Part shown: one piece after another, positions 1 to 8,866 of the stretch
Position numbering within the stretch: the first letter of the stretch is position 1
Layout: each line of letters opens with the position of its first letter
Origin: Candidatus Gastranaerophilales bacterium
GTDB taxonomy: Bacteria > Cyanobacteriota > Vampirovibrionia > Gastranaerophilales > Gastranaerophilaceae
Reading direction: 5' to 3'
DNA: 64,000 bases
NCBI GenBank assembly: GCA_944325515.1
Contig: CALVAO010000002.1
Span: forward strand, 62,001-126,000
Translations under genes and position numbers: made by a program
The notes under the pieces: generated by a model
Seen by the model: the letters and a program-made list of their open reading frames with translations, nothing else
What the model was told of the DNA's origin: nothing
The model's database searches: none

Positions 1-1
1 A

Positions 2-334
2 AATAGAGAATACTTCCGCGTCAAACTGGATGAAGATGCAATACTAAGCTTCAATAATAGTATTATTGCCTGTAAGGTTCATGACATATCTGCAAACGGC
101 ATAAGATTAATATTACCAGAAAAAATAGATAATCTTAATGAGGTTTCAATTAATATCCTGTTTAAACCGCGTGATGTTAAAACAAAGGCACAATTTGTAC
201 GTTTTGATGACGAAGACGGAATACTAAAAGCTTCTTTTAAATTTGTTGATATCTCAGAAAATGATGTGGACATAATTTCGCAAAAATGTATCCAAAAACA
301 GCTTGAATACAAACGCAATTCCATAATTATATAG
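2..334 (+). CDS. PilZ-domain protein, C-terminal part (5' end outside window)
   Basis: The reading frame is open from the left edge and ends in TAG at 332-334, giving 110 visible residues. The visible start, NREYFRVKL, carries the RxxxR half of the PilZ cyclic-di-GMP site. About 25 residues later DISANGIRL supplies the second conserved element, (D/N)xSxxG. The rest alternates short beta strands as in a PilZ barrel. PilZ domains bind cyclic-di-GMP and pass the signal to motility, secretion or surface machinery. Whatever domain precedes the barrel is cut off. The role in this organism is inferred from the family. The start codon is not visible. Confidence 0.8.
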   Translation, partial: NREYFRVKLDEDAILSFNNSIIACKVHDISANGIRLILPEKIDNLNEVSINILFKPRDVKTKAQFVRFDDEDGILKASFKFVDISENDVDIISQKCIQKQLEYKRNSIII

Positions 335-497
335 CATCACATAGGGTGGTGGAGCTTTTTAGTTTTGTGATTGTTTCTTGAATGCGCTCCCTTTTTGTCA
401 TGTAAATTTTTGTAAATATTTCTTCAAAAACCCTAAAGATTTCCTTCAACAATGCCGATATACGAAATGTAAGATAAAGGGTTTTGAAGGACAAAAA

Positions 498-3400
498 ATG
501 TCAGATTTGAACTTACAACAAGCACTCACATATTGTATCAATACCGGCGCAACAACGGCAGAAAGCGCCAGAAAGTTCGGCGTGTCCAGAGAAGCTCTGT
601 CAAAGCTCATTGCAGAAATGCTGAACCCTAACGGAGGCGGAGAAGTTGGAGATACAACCGAATTCCGGAATCTCTACGGCGATACTAAAATTGTTCACGC
701 GCAGCTTAAAGCCGGAAATAGAACGTTCTATCTCGCAACTACAGGTATTGACTCTGTAAAAGGAGCTAAAATGGTTGCCTTTGATGAAAACGGACGTGAA
801 GTTGATTTCGAGGCGCTTAAAACAAAGTATGGTATTTCTTCTTTTAATCTTGAAGCAAACGGGCAAATTACTATTAGTGTTTCTAAAGAACCGGCTGAAG
901 AAATGTATATTGTTCAAGAAGCTGATGAGAAAACCGGATTTTTTGATACATTAAAAGACTACTGGGAAGAAGGGAAACTATTCTTCGGCAGGATTGTAGG
1001 TTCAGAAATTGTTGTTACTCAAAAAGTAGAACAAAGTGATATTACGTTTGAAACAACTACTCCTCTTACTTATGCTAATACAATTGAACAGGATACAGAA
1101 ATCAGAGAGAATACTGTAGATTTATTGCTCAATAATGCTAATAATGCTCTTGCGATGATTAAGCATTACCGCGATAATTTTGGATACATTTCTTCTGATG
1201 CAATTGTTCAAGGTTCAAATGTTATATTTGATAAATTCATAGATTCTATTACCGGCAGGAATGATTTTGTTACTGTTTTTGAGAATGAGGATGCTACTAT
1301 TGAAGAAATTAAAAAATTAGAAGAATTAAAAACTAAAACAAAGAAGCCCGAAGAGTTTGCAAAGGCTTTCAAAGAACTATACGGTGTAGATTTTAAACCG
1401 GAGAATTTCCTCAATCTTACACATACTGCAGAAAGGCTTAACAGAATGAATGCATATGCCGGATTGAGCAAGTATTTTGAATTCGGGATAAATGAGCTTA
1501 AGAATGCAGATACTTCCGGTTTTGAACCCGCTGCGTTATTAGCACCTTTATTCGGGAATAATATCATTAAAGCAAAAGAATATGTTGATGATATTAGAAA
1601 TCAAAGCAGTGATGAGAACGATTTTAGAAACAAACTAACTGCAAAATTACAGGAAGCTAAGCAAAATGCTGACAAAGAATTAAAAGGTTTTAATCGGGAG
1701 AGATTAGAGAATGAATACCGTATCAGGTATAAAAATGCAATGGGTAATGAAGCTTCTGATAAAATTATAGAAGGGTATATTAACAATTCCCAAATGTGTG
1801 CGATGCTTACGGAAACAGGGTTGGTTATTGCAGCATCATTGTTAACAATGGGCTCTTCTACGGTAGTTAATTTGACGGGTAAAGCAGTAACTAAATTAGG
1901 AGCAAATGCCGGAGGGCAGCTTGTAAAAGCAGGTATGACTGCAGCTATGGCTTCGCTTCCTGCAGCAGAAACACTTGTAAGCGGAATAACAAGTGAGGCT
2001 GGTCCTACTGAGGAAAAAATAAATCAAGCGTGGGAAGAACTCAAGAATGGTTTAATGTACGGCGCATTCGGTGCTTATGTATCCGGACCGCTGGGGAATG
2101 TTGTATCAAAAGCTTTATCTAAGAACCCACAGATATTTAAAGAGATAGTTTCATCTACTAAATTTTCAATGAGTGCGGGAACTGCCGTTGAAACAACAGC
2201 GGATGTCTTGTTTGACAGGCTGACAAGTGATTTAACGTTTAAAGAATCAATGGCGCAGAACGGAATAATGAATTTCGGGATGATGTTTGTCGGTGGAAGA
2301 ATTCACAACAAAACCCAACTGCCGGATGTTGATATGTCACAGATTAAGATTGAAAAGATGAAAGACGGAACTTTCAATCTTATAGCTAATGATAGAGTGT
2401 TCTACAAGACAAAAGATGAAAACAAACTGGCTTTTGTAACACTGGTGCTGGGTGCTAAAAGTAAAACTAAGATTGAAGCAAATAATCCATCTAAAAATAA
2501 ATATACGAAATCAAGTCAATCTCCAATGTTTGAAGATTTGCAATATTCTAAAAAATCAAATAATACTCCTAATTTAAGAAATAATTCGTGGGTACAGGAA
2601 GATTTTGCGCGTGAGCTTGCGGCAAATAAAGATTTCCCGAGAGAAGAAATTGATAGTGTTCTAGCGTTCACCGACAAAGACAACATTGATTTTGCGCGTG
2701 AGCTTGTGGCAAATAAAGATTTTCCGAGAGAAGAAATTGCTAAGGTACTATGCTTGACCAACAAAGACAAGCTTGATTTTGCGCGTGAGCTTGTGGCAAA
2801 TAAAGATTACCCGAGAGATAAAATTACTGAGGTTCTAGGGCACACCAACAAAGACAACCTTAATCTTGCGCGTGAGCTTGTGGCAAATAAAGATTTTCCG
2901 AGAGAGCAAATTGCTAGGGTTCTAGAGTACACCGACAAAGACAACCTTAATCTTGCGCGTGAGCTTGTGGCTGACAAAGATTTACCGAGAGATAAAATTG
3001 CTGAAGTACTAAGGTATACCTATACCAATGAGGTACTAAGGGATACCAACAAAGACAAGCTTGATTTTGCGCGTGAGCTTGTCGCTAACAAAGATTTCCC
3101 GAGAGAAAAAATTGATAGGGTACTAAGGTATACCAACAAAGACAACCTCGATTTTGCGCGTGAGCTTGTGGCAAATAAAGATTTCCAGAGAGAAGAAATT
3201 GATAGGGTACTAAGGTATACCAACAAAGACAACCTCGATTTTGCGCGTGAGCTTGTGGCAAATAAAGATTTCCAGAGAGAAGAAATTGCTAATGTACTAT
3301 GCTTGACCAACAAAGACAAGCTTGATTTTGCGCGTGAGCTTGTGGCAAATAAAGATTTCCCGAGAGATAAAATTACTGAGGTGCTATGGTATACCAACAA

Positions 3401-5522
3401 AGACAACCTCGATTTTGCGCGTGAACTTGTGGCAAATAAAGATTTCCCGAAAAATCAAACTGCTAGGGTTCTAGAGTTCACCAACAAAGACAACCTTGAT
3501 TTTGCGAGTGAGCTTGTGGCAGATAAAGATTTCCCGAGAGATAAAATTGCTAAGGTAATTCAGCATTATAACTATCAAAGTAAAACTCTTTTTGATTTGA
3601 TAGTTTCTAGAAATGATATAAAGTCTTCGGTTTTAGCTAATATTACGGATTGTATAATCTGTAAAGATGGTGCAATCCGTGGACAGATAGATACCAATAA
3701 AGTTAAACGCTATACCGCATTGTTAGAGAATCCTAAAACTTCGCCGTTTATGGTTAAGAAGCTTAATGATGGTATGGATATAGACACAGCAGCATTTTTA
3801 CTCAAAACACAGCAAAAATTAGACGGCGAAAATGCAGCAAAACAACAGGCTAATAAAAAATCTCAAGTTCAAAATTACAGTACAGATCAGCAAACTCTTA
3901 ATAAACAATTTACTGCTCTAGGCTTGTCTGAAAATGAGTCAAAAGCAATAATAAAAGCTGTTTCTGCAGATGGAAGTGTTAATATTGAACTACGTAATAA
4001 AGCTGTTGAACTTATTGAACTAGGAGTTGCAAAAAACAGAATCGGTGATATATTAACATCTGCACAAATAACCGGACAGTATAATTCTAAGATTATAGAT
4101 GATTTTGTATCTCTACAGGGGCTGGGTTTAAATCCGCTTTTAGAAAAAAATCTGGCTATTCTTAATAATCTTTCCGGTAAAGAAGTTGCTGAGAAATTTA
4201 ACTCCAAAGTCAAAAAACAAATAATTGGTATGCTTGAAAATTTACCTGAAAGTAAAAAAATATTGCTGGAATCAAAAGGTGTTGAGTTAAATTCGATTAT
4301 TGAAAAACTGAAAACACAGCAAATCAGATTAACTCAAGCTGCTCCTCAAAAGGTAAAACTTCCGGAAGACATGAGAATGTCCAAATCAAAACTTACCGGT
4401 TTTGAAAGGATTGTTGTTGATAAATACAATCCTAATCAAAAAATTTGGATGAGCGAAGCTAAGTGCAAAGAATGGGCTGAAGATAAATATAACGACTTTA
4501 AAAATGGTGATTATAAATCAATGTCTTATCCGAGTGCAAACAAAAATCGTGAAAAAATCCTTAATGAATGGTTTGAATTTATGGATACTGAGCCGGAGAT
4601 AAAAGACAATCCGTTTGTAAAAATTATAATTTCAGACTATATTACAAAAGACGTCGAGCCGGAAAATGCTTGGCTGCCACCGGCTTTTGATAAAGCATTA
4701 ATAAAAGAAGTGCTTAATTCAGCTATGCAAAACAGCAGTATATCAATATCTGCAACATATGCCAAGAAACTCAAAGCGAAAGCTGAAAACAGTACACTTA
4801 AAGAAGAAGTCTTTGTTGATGGTATAAAAGGAACATGGTACACAGTTCCACAGACAGATAAATCTTCGCCTAATTTCCAAACAAATGCCGATAAACTTAA
4901 AGCATTCTCTGACGGTACAAATTGGTGTATTAGAACATATAATGCAGAATCTTACGTTCAAGAGGGTGCAATGCATTTCTTTGTTGATGAAAACGGGCTG
5001 ACTCAAGTATGTGTACGGGAAGACGCCCCCGGTCGAGTTTATGAAATCCAAAAACGTCAGCAAAATGGTACAAGACCAATTCCATATATTACAGTTGTCA
5101 AGGATTTTCTTGACAGGTATAATTTAAAAACCACTTCCGGTTATCTTGACGCAGCATTAAATGCAAAACCTAAATTTGATGAACAGAAAAAAAGCTTTAA
5201 TGAAGCTGCTAAACGAGGTGATTATAAATATATACTTGAGCAAATGGGTATAACAGTAGAAGTCTTGCCGGACGGAACTTATGCAATATCTCACTATTCA
5301 CCGGCACTTGGAGAATATACGATTAACGACCTTGGTATAAAAGAAAATGACCTGCTTTCTAATGTTTCTATAATAAGAGGCAATGCAATTTTTGAAAACT
5401 CAAATGCTACAACTTTACCCAAACTAACAAAAGTCGGCGGCAAGTTTACTTTTGACAGCTCCAATATTTCAGATGTAAGAAACCTTAAAGAAATAAATGG
5501 CTATAAAATTGAATGGGAATAA
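498..5522 (+). CDS. Giant unknown protein with eleven 29-residue tandem repeats
   Basis: This is a 1674-aa protein. The ATG at 498 is chosen because GAAGGA lies about 7 bases upstream; an upstream in-frame ATG at 378 would add a low-quality leader. Residues 1-45 look like a helix-turn-helix (TAESARKFGVSREALSKLI). Around residues 430-560 is a long Gly/Ala-rich hydrophobic stretch that could enter membranes. Residues about 702-1029 hold eleven tandem repeats with core FARELVANKDF followed by a second helix, so an alpha-solenoid is likely. Near residue 1473, DGTNWCIRTYN begins a Trp/Cys-containing domain faintly like PcfJ-type domains. The C-terminus has strand-rich repeats ending ...LPKLTKVGGKF. 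I do not recognise the family. A secreted effector, adhesin or polymorphic toxin is possible, but no signal peptide is visible. Confidence 0.85.
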   Translation: MSDLNLQQALTYCINTGATTAESARKFGVSREALSKLIAEMLNPNGGGEVGDTTEFRNLYGDTKIVHAQLKAGNRTFYLATTGIDSVKGAKMVAFDENGREVDFEALKTKYGISSFNLEANGQITISVSKEPAEEMYIVQEADEKTGFFDTLKDYWEEGKLFFGRIVGSEIVVTQKVEQSDITFETTTPLTYANTIEQDTEIRENTVDLLLNNANNALAMIKHYRDNFGYISSDAIVQGSNVIFDKFIDSITGRNDFVTVFENEDATIEEIKKLEELKTKTKKPEEFAKAFKELYGVDFKPENFLNLTHTAERLNRMNAYAGLSKYFEFGINELKNADTSGFEPAALLAPLFGNNIIKAKEYVDDIRNQSSDENDFRNKLTAKLQEAKQNADKELKGFNRERLENEYRIRYKNAMGNEASDKIIEGYINNSQMCAMLTETGLVIAASLLTMGSSTVVNLTGKAVTKLGANAGGQLVKAGMTAAMASLPAAETLVSGITSEAGPTEEKINQAWEELKNGLMYGAFGAYVSGPLGNVVSKALSKNPQIFKEIVSSTKFSMSAGTAVETTADVLFDRLTSDLTFKESMAQNGIMNFGMMFVGGRIHNKTQLPDVDMSQIKIEKMKDGTFNLIANDRVFYKTKDENKLAFVTLVLGAKSKTKIEANNPSKNKYTKSSQSPMFEDLQYSKKSNNTPNLRNNSWVQEDFARELAANKDFPREEIDSVLAFTDKDNIDFARELVANKDFPREEIAKVLCLTNKDKLDFARELVANKDYPRDKITEVLGHTNKDNLNLARELVANKDFPREQIARVLEYTDKDNLNLARELVADKDLPRDKIAEVLRYTYTNEVLRDTNKDKLDFARELVANKDFPREKIDRVLRYTNKDNLDFARELVANKDFQREEIDRVLRYTNKDNLDFARELVANKDFQREEIANVLCLTNKDKLDFARELVANKDFPRDKITEVLWYTNKDNLDFARELVANKDFPKNQTARVLEFTNKDNLDFASELVADKDFPRDKIAKVIQHYNYQSKTLFDLIVSRNDIKSSVLANITDCIICKDGAIRGQIDTNKVKRYTALLENPKTSPFMVKKLNDGMDIDTAAFLLKTQQKLDGENAAKQQANKKSQVQNYSTDQQTLNKQFTALGLSENESKAIIKAVSADGSVNIELRNKAVELIELGVAKNRIGDILTSAQITGQYNSKIIDDFVSLQGLGLNPLLEKNLAILNNLSGKEVAEKFNSKVKKQIIGMLENLPESKKILLESKGVELNSIIEKLKTQQIRLTQAAPQKVKLPEDMRMSKSKLTGFERIVVDKYNPNQKIWMSEAKCKEWAEDKYNDFKNGDYKSMSYPSANKNREKILNEWFEFMDTEPEIKDNPFVKIIISDYITKDVEPENAWLPPAFDKALIKEVLNSAMQNSSISISATYAKKLKAKAENSTLKEEVFVDGIKGTWYTVPQTDKSSPNFQTNADKLKAFSDGTNWCIRTYNAESYVQEGAMHFFVDENGLTQVCVREDAPGRVYEIQKRQQNGTRPIPYITVVKDFLDRYNLKTTSGYLDAALNAKPKFDEQKKSFNEAAKRGDYKYILEQMGITVEVLPDGTYAISHYSPALGEYTINDLGIKENDLLSNVSIIRGNAIFENSNATTLPKLTKVGGKFTFDSSNISDVRNLKEINGYKIEWE
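2601..3584 (+). repeat. Eleven in-frame 87-bp tandem repeats within the giant protein
   Basis: Repeat starts fall at 2601, 2688, 2775, 2862 and so on to 3498, each 87 bp (29 codons). Unit 5 is longer by 27 bp (9 codons) near 3018-3044. Near-identity extends to synonymous positions, for example GCGCGTGAGCTTGTGGCAAA recurs in most units, which points to recent duplication. Units 2-3 and units 8-9 share matching variant endings (CLTNKDKL then TEVL), suggesting a block of about six units was duplicated. The last unit decays after its first helix. Confidence 0.95.
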
Positions 5523-6376
5523 AAAAATTCCTCTTATATAGATTCCAGATTAACAGTTAACACTTCTCAAAATCCATTCAAAAATGTAAGCACTGGAGCG
5601 GAATATTCCGTTTATTGTTTTTGGAGATTAAAAAGAACTCCCATATTTAACCCACAATTGTCCGGTAAAAATTTAGCATCCTAAATCAAAATGCAACAAA
5701 TAATAATGAATAATCAAATAAACCAGACAATACTTGCGGTTATAAGCAATACTAATAAAATTGAATATCACAAAAGTTTAACGTGCGTACTCCTTCCCTG
5801 GATGGGGAAGGCTGGGATGGGGTGATAAGAACGACAACGCATTTATCTTGTAATAAGTTAAGTCAACACATGTTGAAACTTTCTATAACATAAACTAACC
5901 CTAAGATATTACGAAGAAGTTATAGTCAAGCAATGCTTGACCTACTTTTTATATTAAAATATTTTTTTTATTAAACTAATTTAAACCGCCAAGTCTCACC
6001 CCATCCCAGCCTTCCCCATCCAGGGAAGGAGTGTGCGCTACCCATTTGGGACTTACGCTTTAAAAACCTAACCGGTCTTACTGGCTTCGTCTGCCCGCTA
6101 TCCTAACTATACATTTACCTCTTTTCCCCCCGTCCGTCCGCAAATCCGCTCTCCATCCAGGGAATAAGATCGTGTGCAGAATCTTTTATTAAGAAGTCCC
6201 TTTTTCTCAAAATAGATTATAACAAAAATAACCCGTATTATTAGCCTATTGCGTTTACTTCTTAAATCCACCCCAAACTTAATTGTTTACTTTTGTAACA
6301 TTTTAATTTAAAATAACAAAAAATATTTTTTAGGGATTTTATAATAGCAGCCGAATATATTTGAAAGGTTTTTGTT
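5523..6376. other. 854-bp intergenic region with no credible gene
   Basis: Only short frames occur here. The region holds a perfect 37-bp inverted repeat pair (5789-5825 and 5996-6032). Between its arms are two small palindromes: TCAACA/TGTTGA at 5863-5876 and GTCAAGCA/TGCTTGAC at 5925-5941. At 6151-6166 a shorter stretch, CCATCCAGGGAATAAG, resembles part of the 37-bp arm. I see no tRNA, rRNA or transposase. Confidence 0.7.
5789..6032. repeat. Perfect 37-bp inverted repeat pair around a 170-bp spacer
   Basis: The arm at 5789-5825 begins ACTCCTTCCCTGGATGGGGA and is the exact reverse complement of 5996-6032. Each arm can also fold on itself (CTTCCC with GGGAAG), as REP sequences do. The spacer is AT-rich and encodes nothing convincing. 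The arms are far more G/C-rich than their surroundings. A paired REP-type element or a small non-autonomous mobile element are the likeliest readings. Confidence 0.85.
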
Positions 6377-7834
6377 GTGAATCCGATTACGGGAAAACAT
6401 ATATCAAATGCTATAACAAAAATGACAAAAGCTGATGCTCTCCGTCCGATAGTTGCTTTAGAAGCAGTCGTTGTTACAGGAAGAACATACCAGGCATACA
6501 AAAGAGGCAAGGGCGATGAAGCAAGAGAAAGATTTATTGAAGAGACAATGGGCTCTATAGTCTGGCTTTGCGGGGTTAAATATCTTAATAAGCTTGGCGA
6601 TAAAATTGTTGCCCAAATTCTCAAATCTCAAGGTAAAAATTTTGATGTCGGCACAGATAAATTATTAAGAACACCTTTTGATAATTTTATGAAGAAAGTT
6701 GCTCCGCGCAATTTCACCCCGAACCAAGTAGCTCTCATTAAGGGCGGAAAGGTTTTAACAAGTATTGTTTTAGCCAATATGTTTATCGGTCTGGTTGTAC
6801 CAAAACTCAATCAAGCATTAACAAGAAAAGTCATTGGCGACAGAAAAGCTGCTAAACAGACTCAAAAACAGAATAATCCTGCATTCAAAGGCGGCGGGAT
6901 TGCCTCTATCAATAAATTTACGAACTGGATAGAAAATACTAATACAGGTCAACTCCTTTCAAGTGACGTTGGTGTTGCAGGTGGTCGTATGTACAGCGCA
7001 AGAAGAAAGGAAGAAAGAAGAGAAATTGCAATTCGTGACATCGGTTCTATTTATTTTTACATGTGGGCGCAGGGTCATGTAAGAAATCTCTTGAATCTTG
7101 CAGAAACAGGACGGGCTACAAGACTAAATCCGGCAACGGCAGAAATTTTACATAAACATCTAACGGAATTTATCGGTGATAAAGATATGAATGTTAATGA
7201 GTTCAAGAAACAGGTGCTGGGTCTTGAGAATCCAGAGATTAAATACAATCCGGCACTTGATAATCTGTTTGAAAAAGGCGAGCTTTCAAACTGGGCTAAA
7301 TTCCGTAAAAAACAGCCGTTAGAAGTCGCTAAAGTTGCTGATATAGAAGCTTCATCGCTAATAAAAGAACCCGAAATTCTTAACAGATTAAAAGAAATGT
7401 CAAAACTTCAGCCTCTAAGGCGCGGCGAAGCTGTTGTTACCAAGCAGCAGTTTCTTGATGCATTAAATAAATCAGAAATTAATAACCCGAAACTTTTAGA
7501 TGAAGTATTTACGGAATTTACAGGCGGTGCTAACAAGGATGAATTCAAATATATTTCAAATAATAAATTGTATAAACTTAAAGATGAAATGAAACACTAT
7601 GTAGAAACAATATGCAAAGCCGCAAAAGGCGGAAATGTAAACAAAAAATTGCTTCAAAATGTCAAAATTAAAAATACAGCATATAGCGGTATAAATTTCC
7701 TTGCAGGTTTTGCGGTTGCAGCAACGTTTCTTTCTACAATTATTCCTAAAATTCAGTACTGGTACACAAGAAAGACTACCGGTGTAAATGCATTCCCCGG
7801 AGTATATGATTTTGAAAAGCACAAAGAAGCTTAA
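6377..7834 (+). CDS. Unknown protein with two probable membrane segments
   Basis: This is a 485-aa protein starting at GTG (6377) with GAAAGG 8 bases upstream. Residues about 117-143 (ALIKGGKVLTSIVLANMFIG...) and about 437-463 (GINFLAGFAVAATFLSTIIP) are hydrophobic and each is followed by basic residues and a similar PK-containing motif (VPKLNQALTRK, IPKIQYWYTRK). That suggests two related membrane hairpins. The middle is charged and helical. No enzyme motif is recognised. It is separated from the giant repeat protein by a long non-coding stretch, so the two are probably independent transcripts. Confidence 0.8.
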   Translation: MNPITGKHISNAITKMTKADALRPIVALEAVVVTGRTYQAYKRGKGDEARERFIEETMGSIVWLCGVKYLNKLGDKIVAQILKSQGKNFDVGTDKLLRTPFDNFMKKVAPRNFTPNQVALIKGGKVLTSIVLANMFIGLVVPKLNQALTRKVIGDRKAAKQTQKQNNPAFKGGGIASINKFTNWIENTNTGQLLSSDVGVAGGRMYSARRKEERREIAIRDIGSIYFYMWAQGHVRNLLNLAETGRATRLNPATAEILHKHLTEFIGDKDMNVNEFKKQVLGLENPEIKYNPALDNLFEKGELSNWAKFRKKQPLEVAKVADIEASSLIKEPEILNRLKEMSKLQPLRRGEAVVTKQQFLDALNKSEINNPKLLDEVFTEFTGGANKDEFKYISNNKLYKLKDEMKHYVETICKAAKGGNVNKKLLQNVKIKNTAYSGINFLAGFAVAATFLSTIIPKIQYWYTRKTTGVNAFPGVYDFEKHKEA

Positions 7835-7957
7835 GTTAAATCGTTTGTATAAAAATGCTTGAACAGGAATGGATTGTAAAGAATTGTTACATAAAAGCAA
7901 TTATTAGTATTATTTTTACTTTATATATATGTGTAGTAAAAATATGAAGGTGATTGT

Positions 7958-8197
7958 ATGAGTTTTAACTACGGTAACTATGGTATGACAGGGATTAATA
8001 GTATGTACGGGATGTACGGTATGAATAATATTGGCGGAGGAAACATGCATCAGTATTTTAAAAACAAATATGGATGTCCGGATTGTTTCAGAACGCAACC
8101 CTATCTTTCTGAATATCCCAAACCTATAACACCGCTTCCCAGACAGGTTATGCGTCCATCTTTCTGGCAAAGATTTATTAATAAACTAGCGGGTTAA
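7958..8197 (+). CDS. Small Gly/Tyr/Met/Asn-rich protein
   Basis: This is a 79-aa protein with a Shine-Dalgarno (GAAGGTG) just upstream of ATG 7958. Residues 1-35 are low complexity, built from YGMxG-like units (NYGMTGINSMYGMYGMNN). The remainder has one CPDC pair (residues 46-49) and a basic C-terminus ending FWQRFINKLAG. The low-complexity head followed by a conserved-looking tail resembles small surface or scaffold proteins, but the function is unknown. The Met/Asn/Gly-rich composition recalls the N-terminus of the 848-aa protein at 25253-27799. Confidence 0.75.
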   Translation: MSFNYGNYGMTGINSMYGMYGMNNIGGGNMHQYFKNKYGCPDCFRTQPYLSEYPKPITPLPRQVMRPSFWQRFINKLAG

Positions 8198-8263
8198 TTT
8201 CCGTCTTTATTATTTTATATTCATGTTATTATTAAACATGTAAATAATAAAGGAGTTTTAACT

Positions 8264-8764
8264 ATGGCTAAAGACTGCAGTTTTGATGTTGTTTCCGAAT
8301 TTGACAGGCAAGAACTGGTTAATGCTGTTGACCAGGTTAAGAGAGATTTAAATTCAAGATTTGATTTAAAAAATTCAAATTCAACTGTTGATTTAGACAG
8401 CGACAAATCTATTACTATAACTACAAATGATGATATGAAGTTGAAAAATATATATGATATTCTGCAATCAAAATTGGTTAAAAGAGGTATCAGTATAAAG
8501 ATTCTAGACCCGCAAAATATTGAAAATGCACTCGGCGGAAATGTAAGACAGGTAGTAAATTTGAAAAAAGGCTTAACTCAAGAACTTGCAAAAAAAATCG
8601 TAGCCGATATTAAGGATTCAAAACTTAAAGTTCAAGCTTCTATTCAAGGAGAACAGGTTAGAGTTACCGGCAAAAGCAAAGATGATTTGCAGGAAGTTAT
8701 TCAAATTCTCAGAAAAAATGAAGATAAATATGATGTTCCGCTTCAGTTTACAAACTACAGATAA
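8264..8764 (+). CDS. yajQ: YajQ-family nucleotide-binding protein
   Basis: This is a 166-aa, full-length YajQ/UPF0234 protein. The family signatures are present: the N-terminal SFDVVSEFDRQELVNAVDQ, the central SKLVKRGI and the C-terminal VRVTGKSKDDLQ. Two ferredoxin-like halves are expected. Some family members bind cyclic-di-GMP and act with a transcription factor, while others bind nucleotides or tRNA. The presence of PilZ, GGDEF and HD-GYP proteins in the window makes cyclic-di-GMP binding plausible but unproven here. AAAGGAG lies 8 bases before the ATG. Confidence 0.95.
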   Translation: MAKDCSFDVVSEFDRQELVNAVDQVKRDLNSRFDLKNSNSTVDLDSDKSITITTNDDMKLKNIYDILQSKLVKRGISIKILDPQNIENALGGNVRQVVNLKKGLTQELAKKIVADIKDSKLKVQASIQGEQVRVTGKSKDDLQEVIQILRKNEDKYDVPLQFTNYR

Positions 8765-8776
8765 AAATAGAATAGA

Positions 8777-8857
8777 GTTTATAGGTTTAGAAGTTTAGGA
8801 GTTTATAAGAAAATATTATAACTTCTTCTGAACTCCTAAACCACTAAACTCCCAAAC
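8777..8857. repeat. Inverted arrays of a GTTTAGGA-type octamer before mgtE
   Basis: Four direct octamers, all starting GTTTA, fill 8777-8808 (the third is GTTTAGGA). Four inverted units fill 8826-8857, including TCCTAAAC at 8834-8841 and TCCCAAAC at 8850-8857. The spacer is 17 bases, 8809-8825. The core forms an 11-bp perfect stem (8793-8803 with 8831-8841). The right array ends 9 bases before the mgtE ATG. It could act as a terminator or attenuator in the mRNA, but its layout matches the inverted octamer arrays around the S23 gene at 43658-44077. Confidence 0.8.
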
Positions 8858-8866
8858 CAAATAACC

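Noticed and set aside
378-497. Upstream start of the giant protein at 378
   Set aside because: The extra 40 residues are cysteine/phenylalanine-rich and lack a ribosome-binding site, whereas ATG 498 has GAAGGA at proper spacing.
2516-3406. Antisense open frames across the repeat region
   Set aside because: They mirror the tandem repeats on the opposite strand, lack ribosome-binding sites and look like shadows of the coding strand.
2601-3584. CRISPR-like array
   Set aside because: The repeats are contiguous, in frame and have no spacers; they encode protein repeats.
8765-8866. Magnesium riboswitch before mgtE
   Set aside because: The leader is only about 100 bases and consists of octamer arrays; no M-box features were seen.
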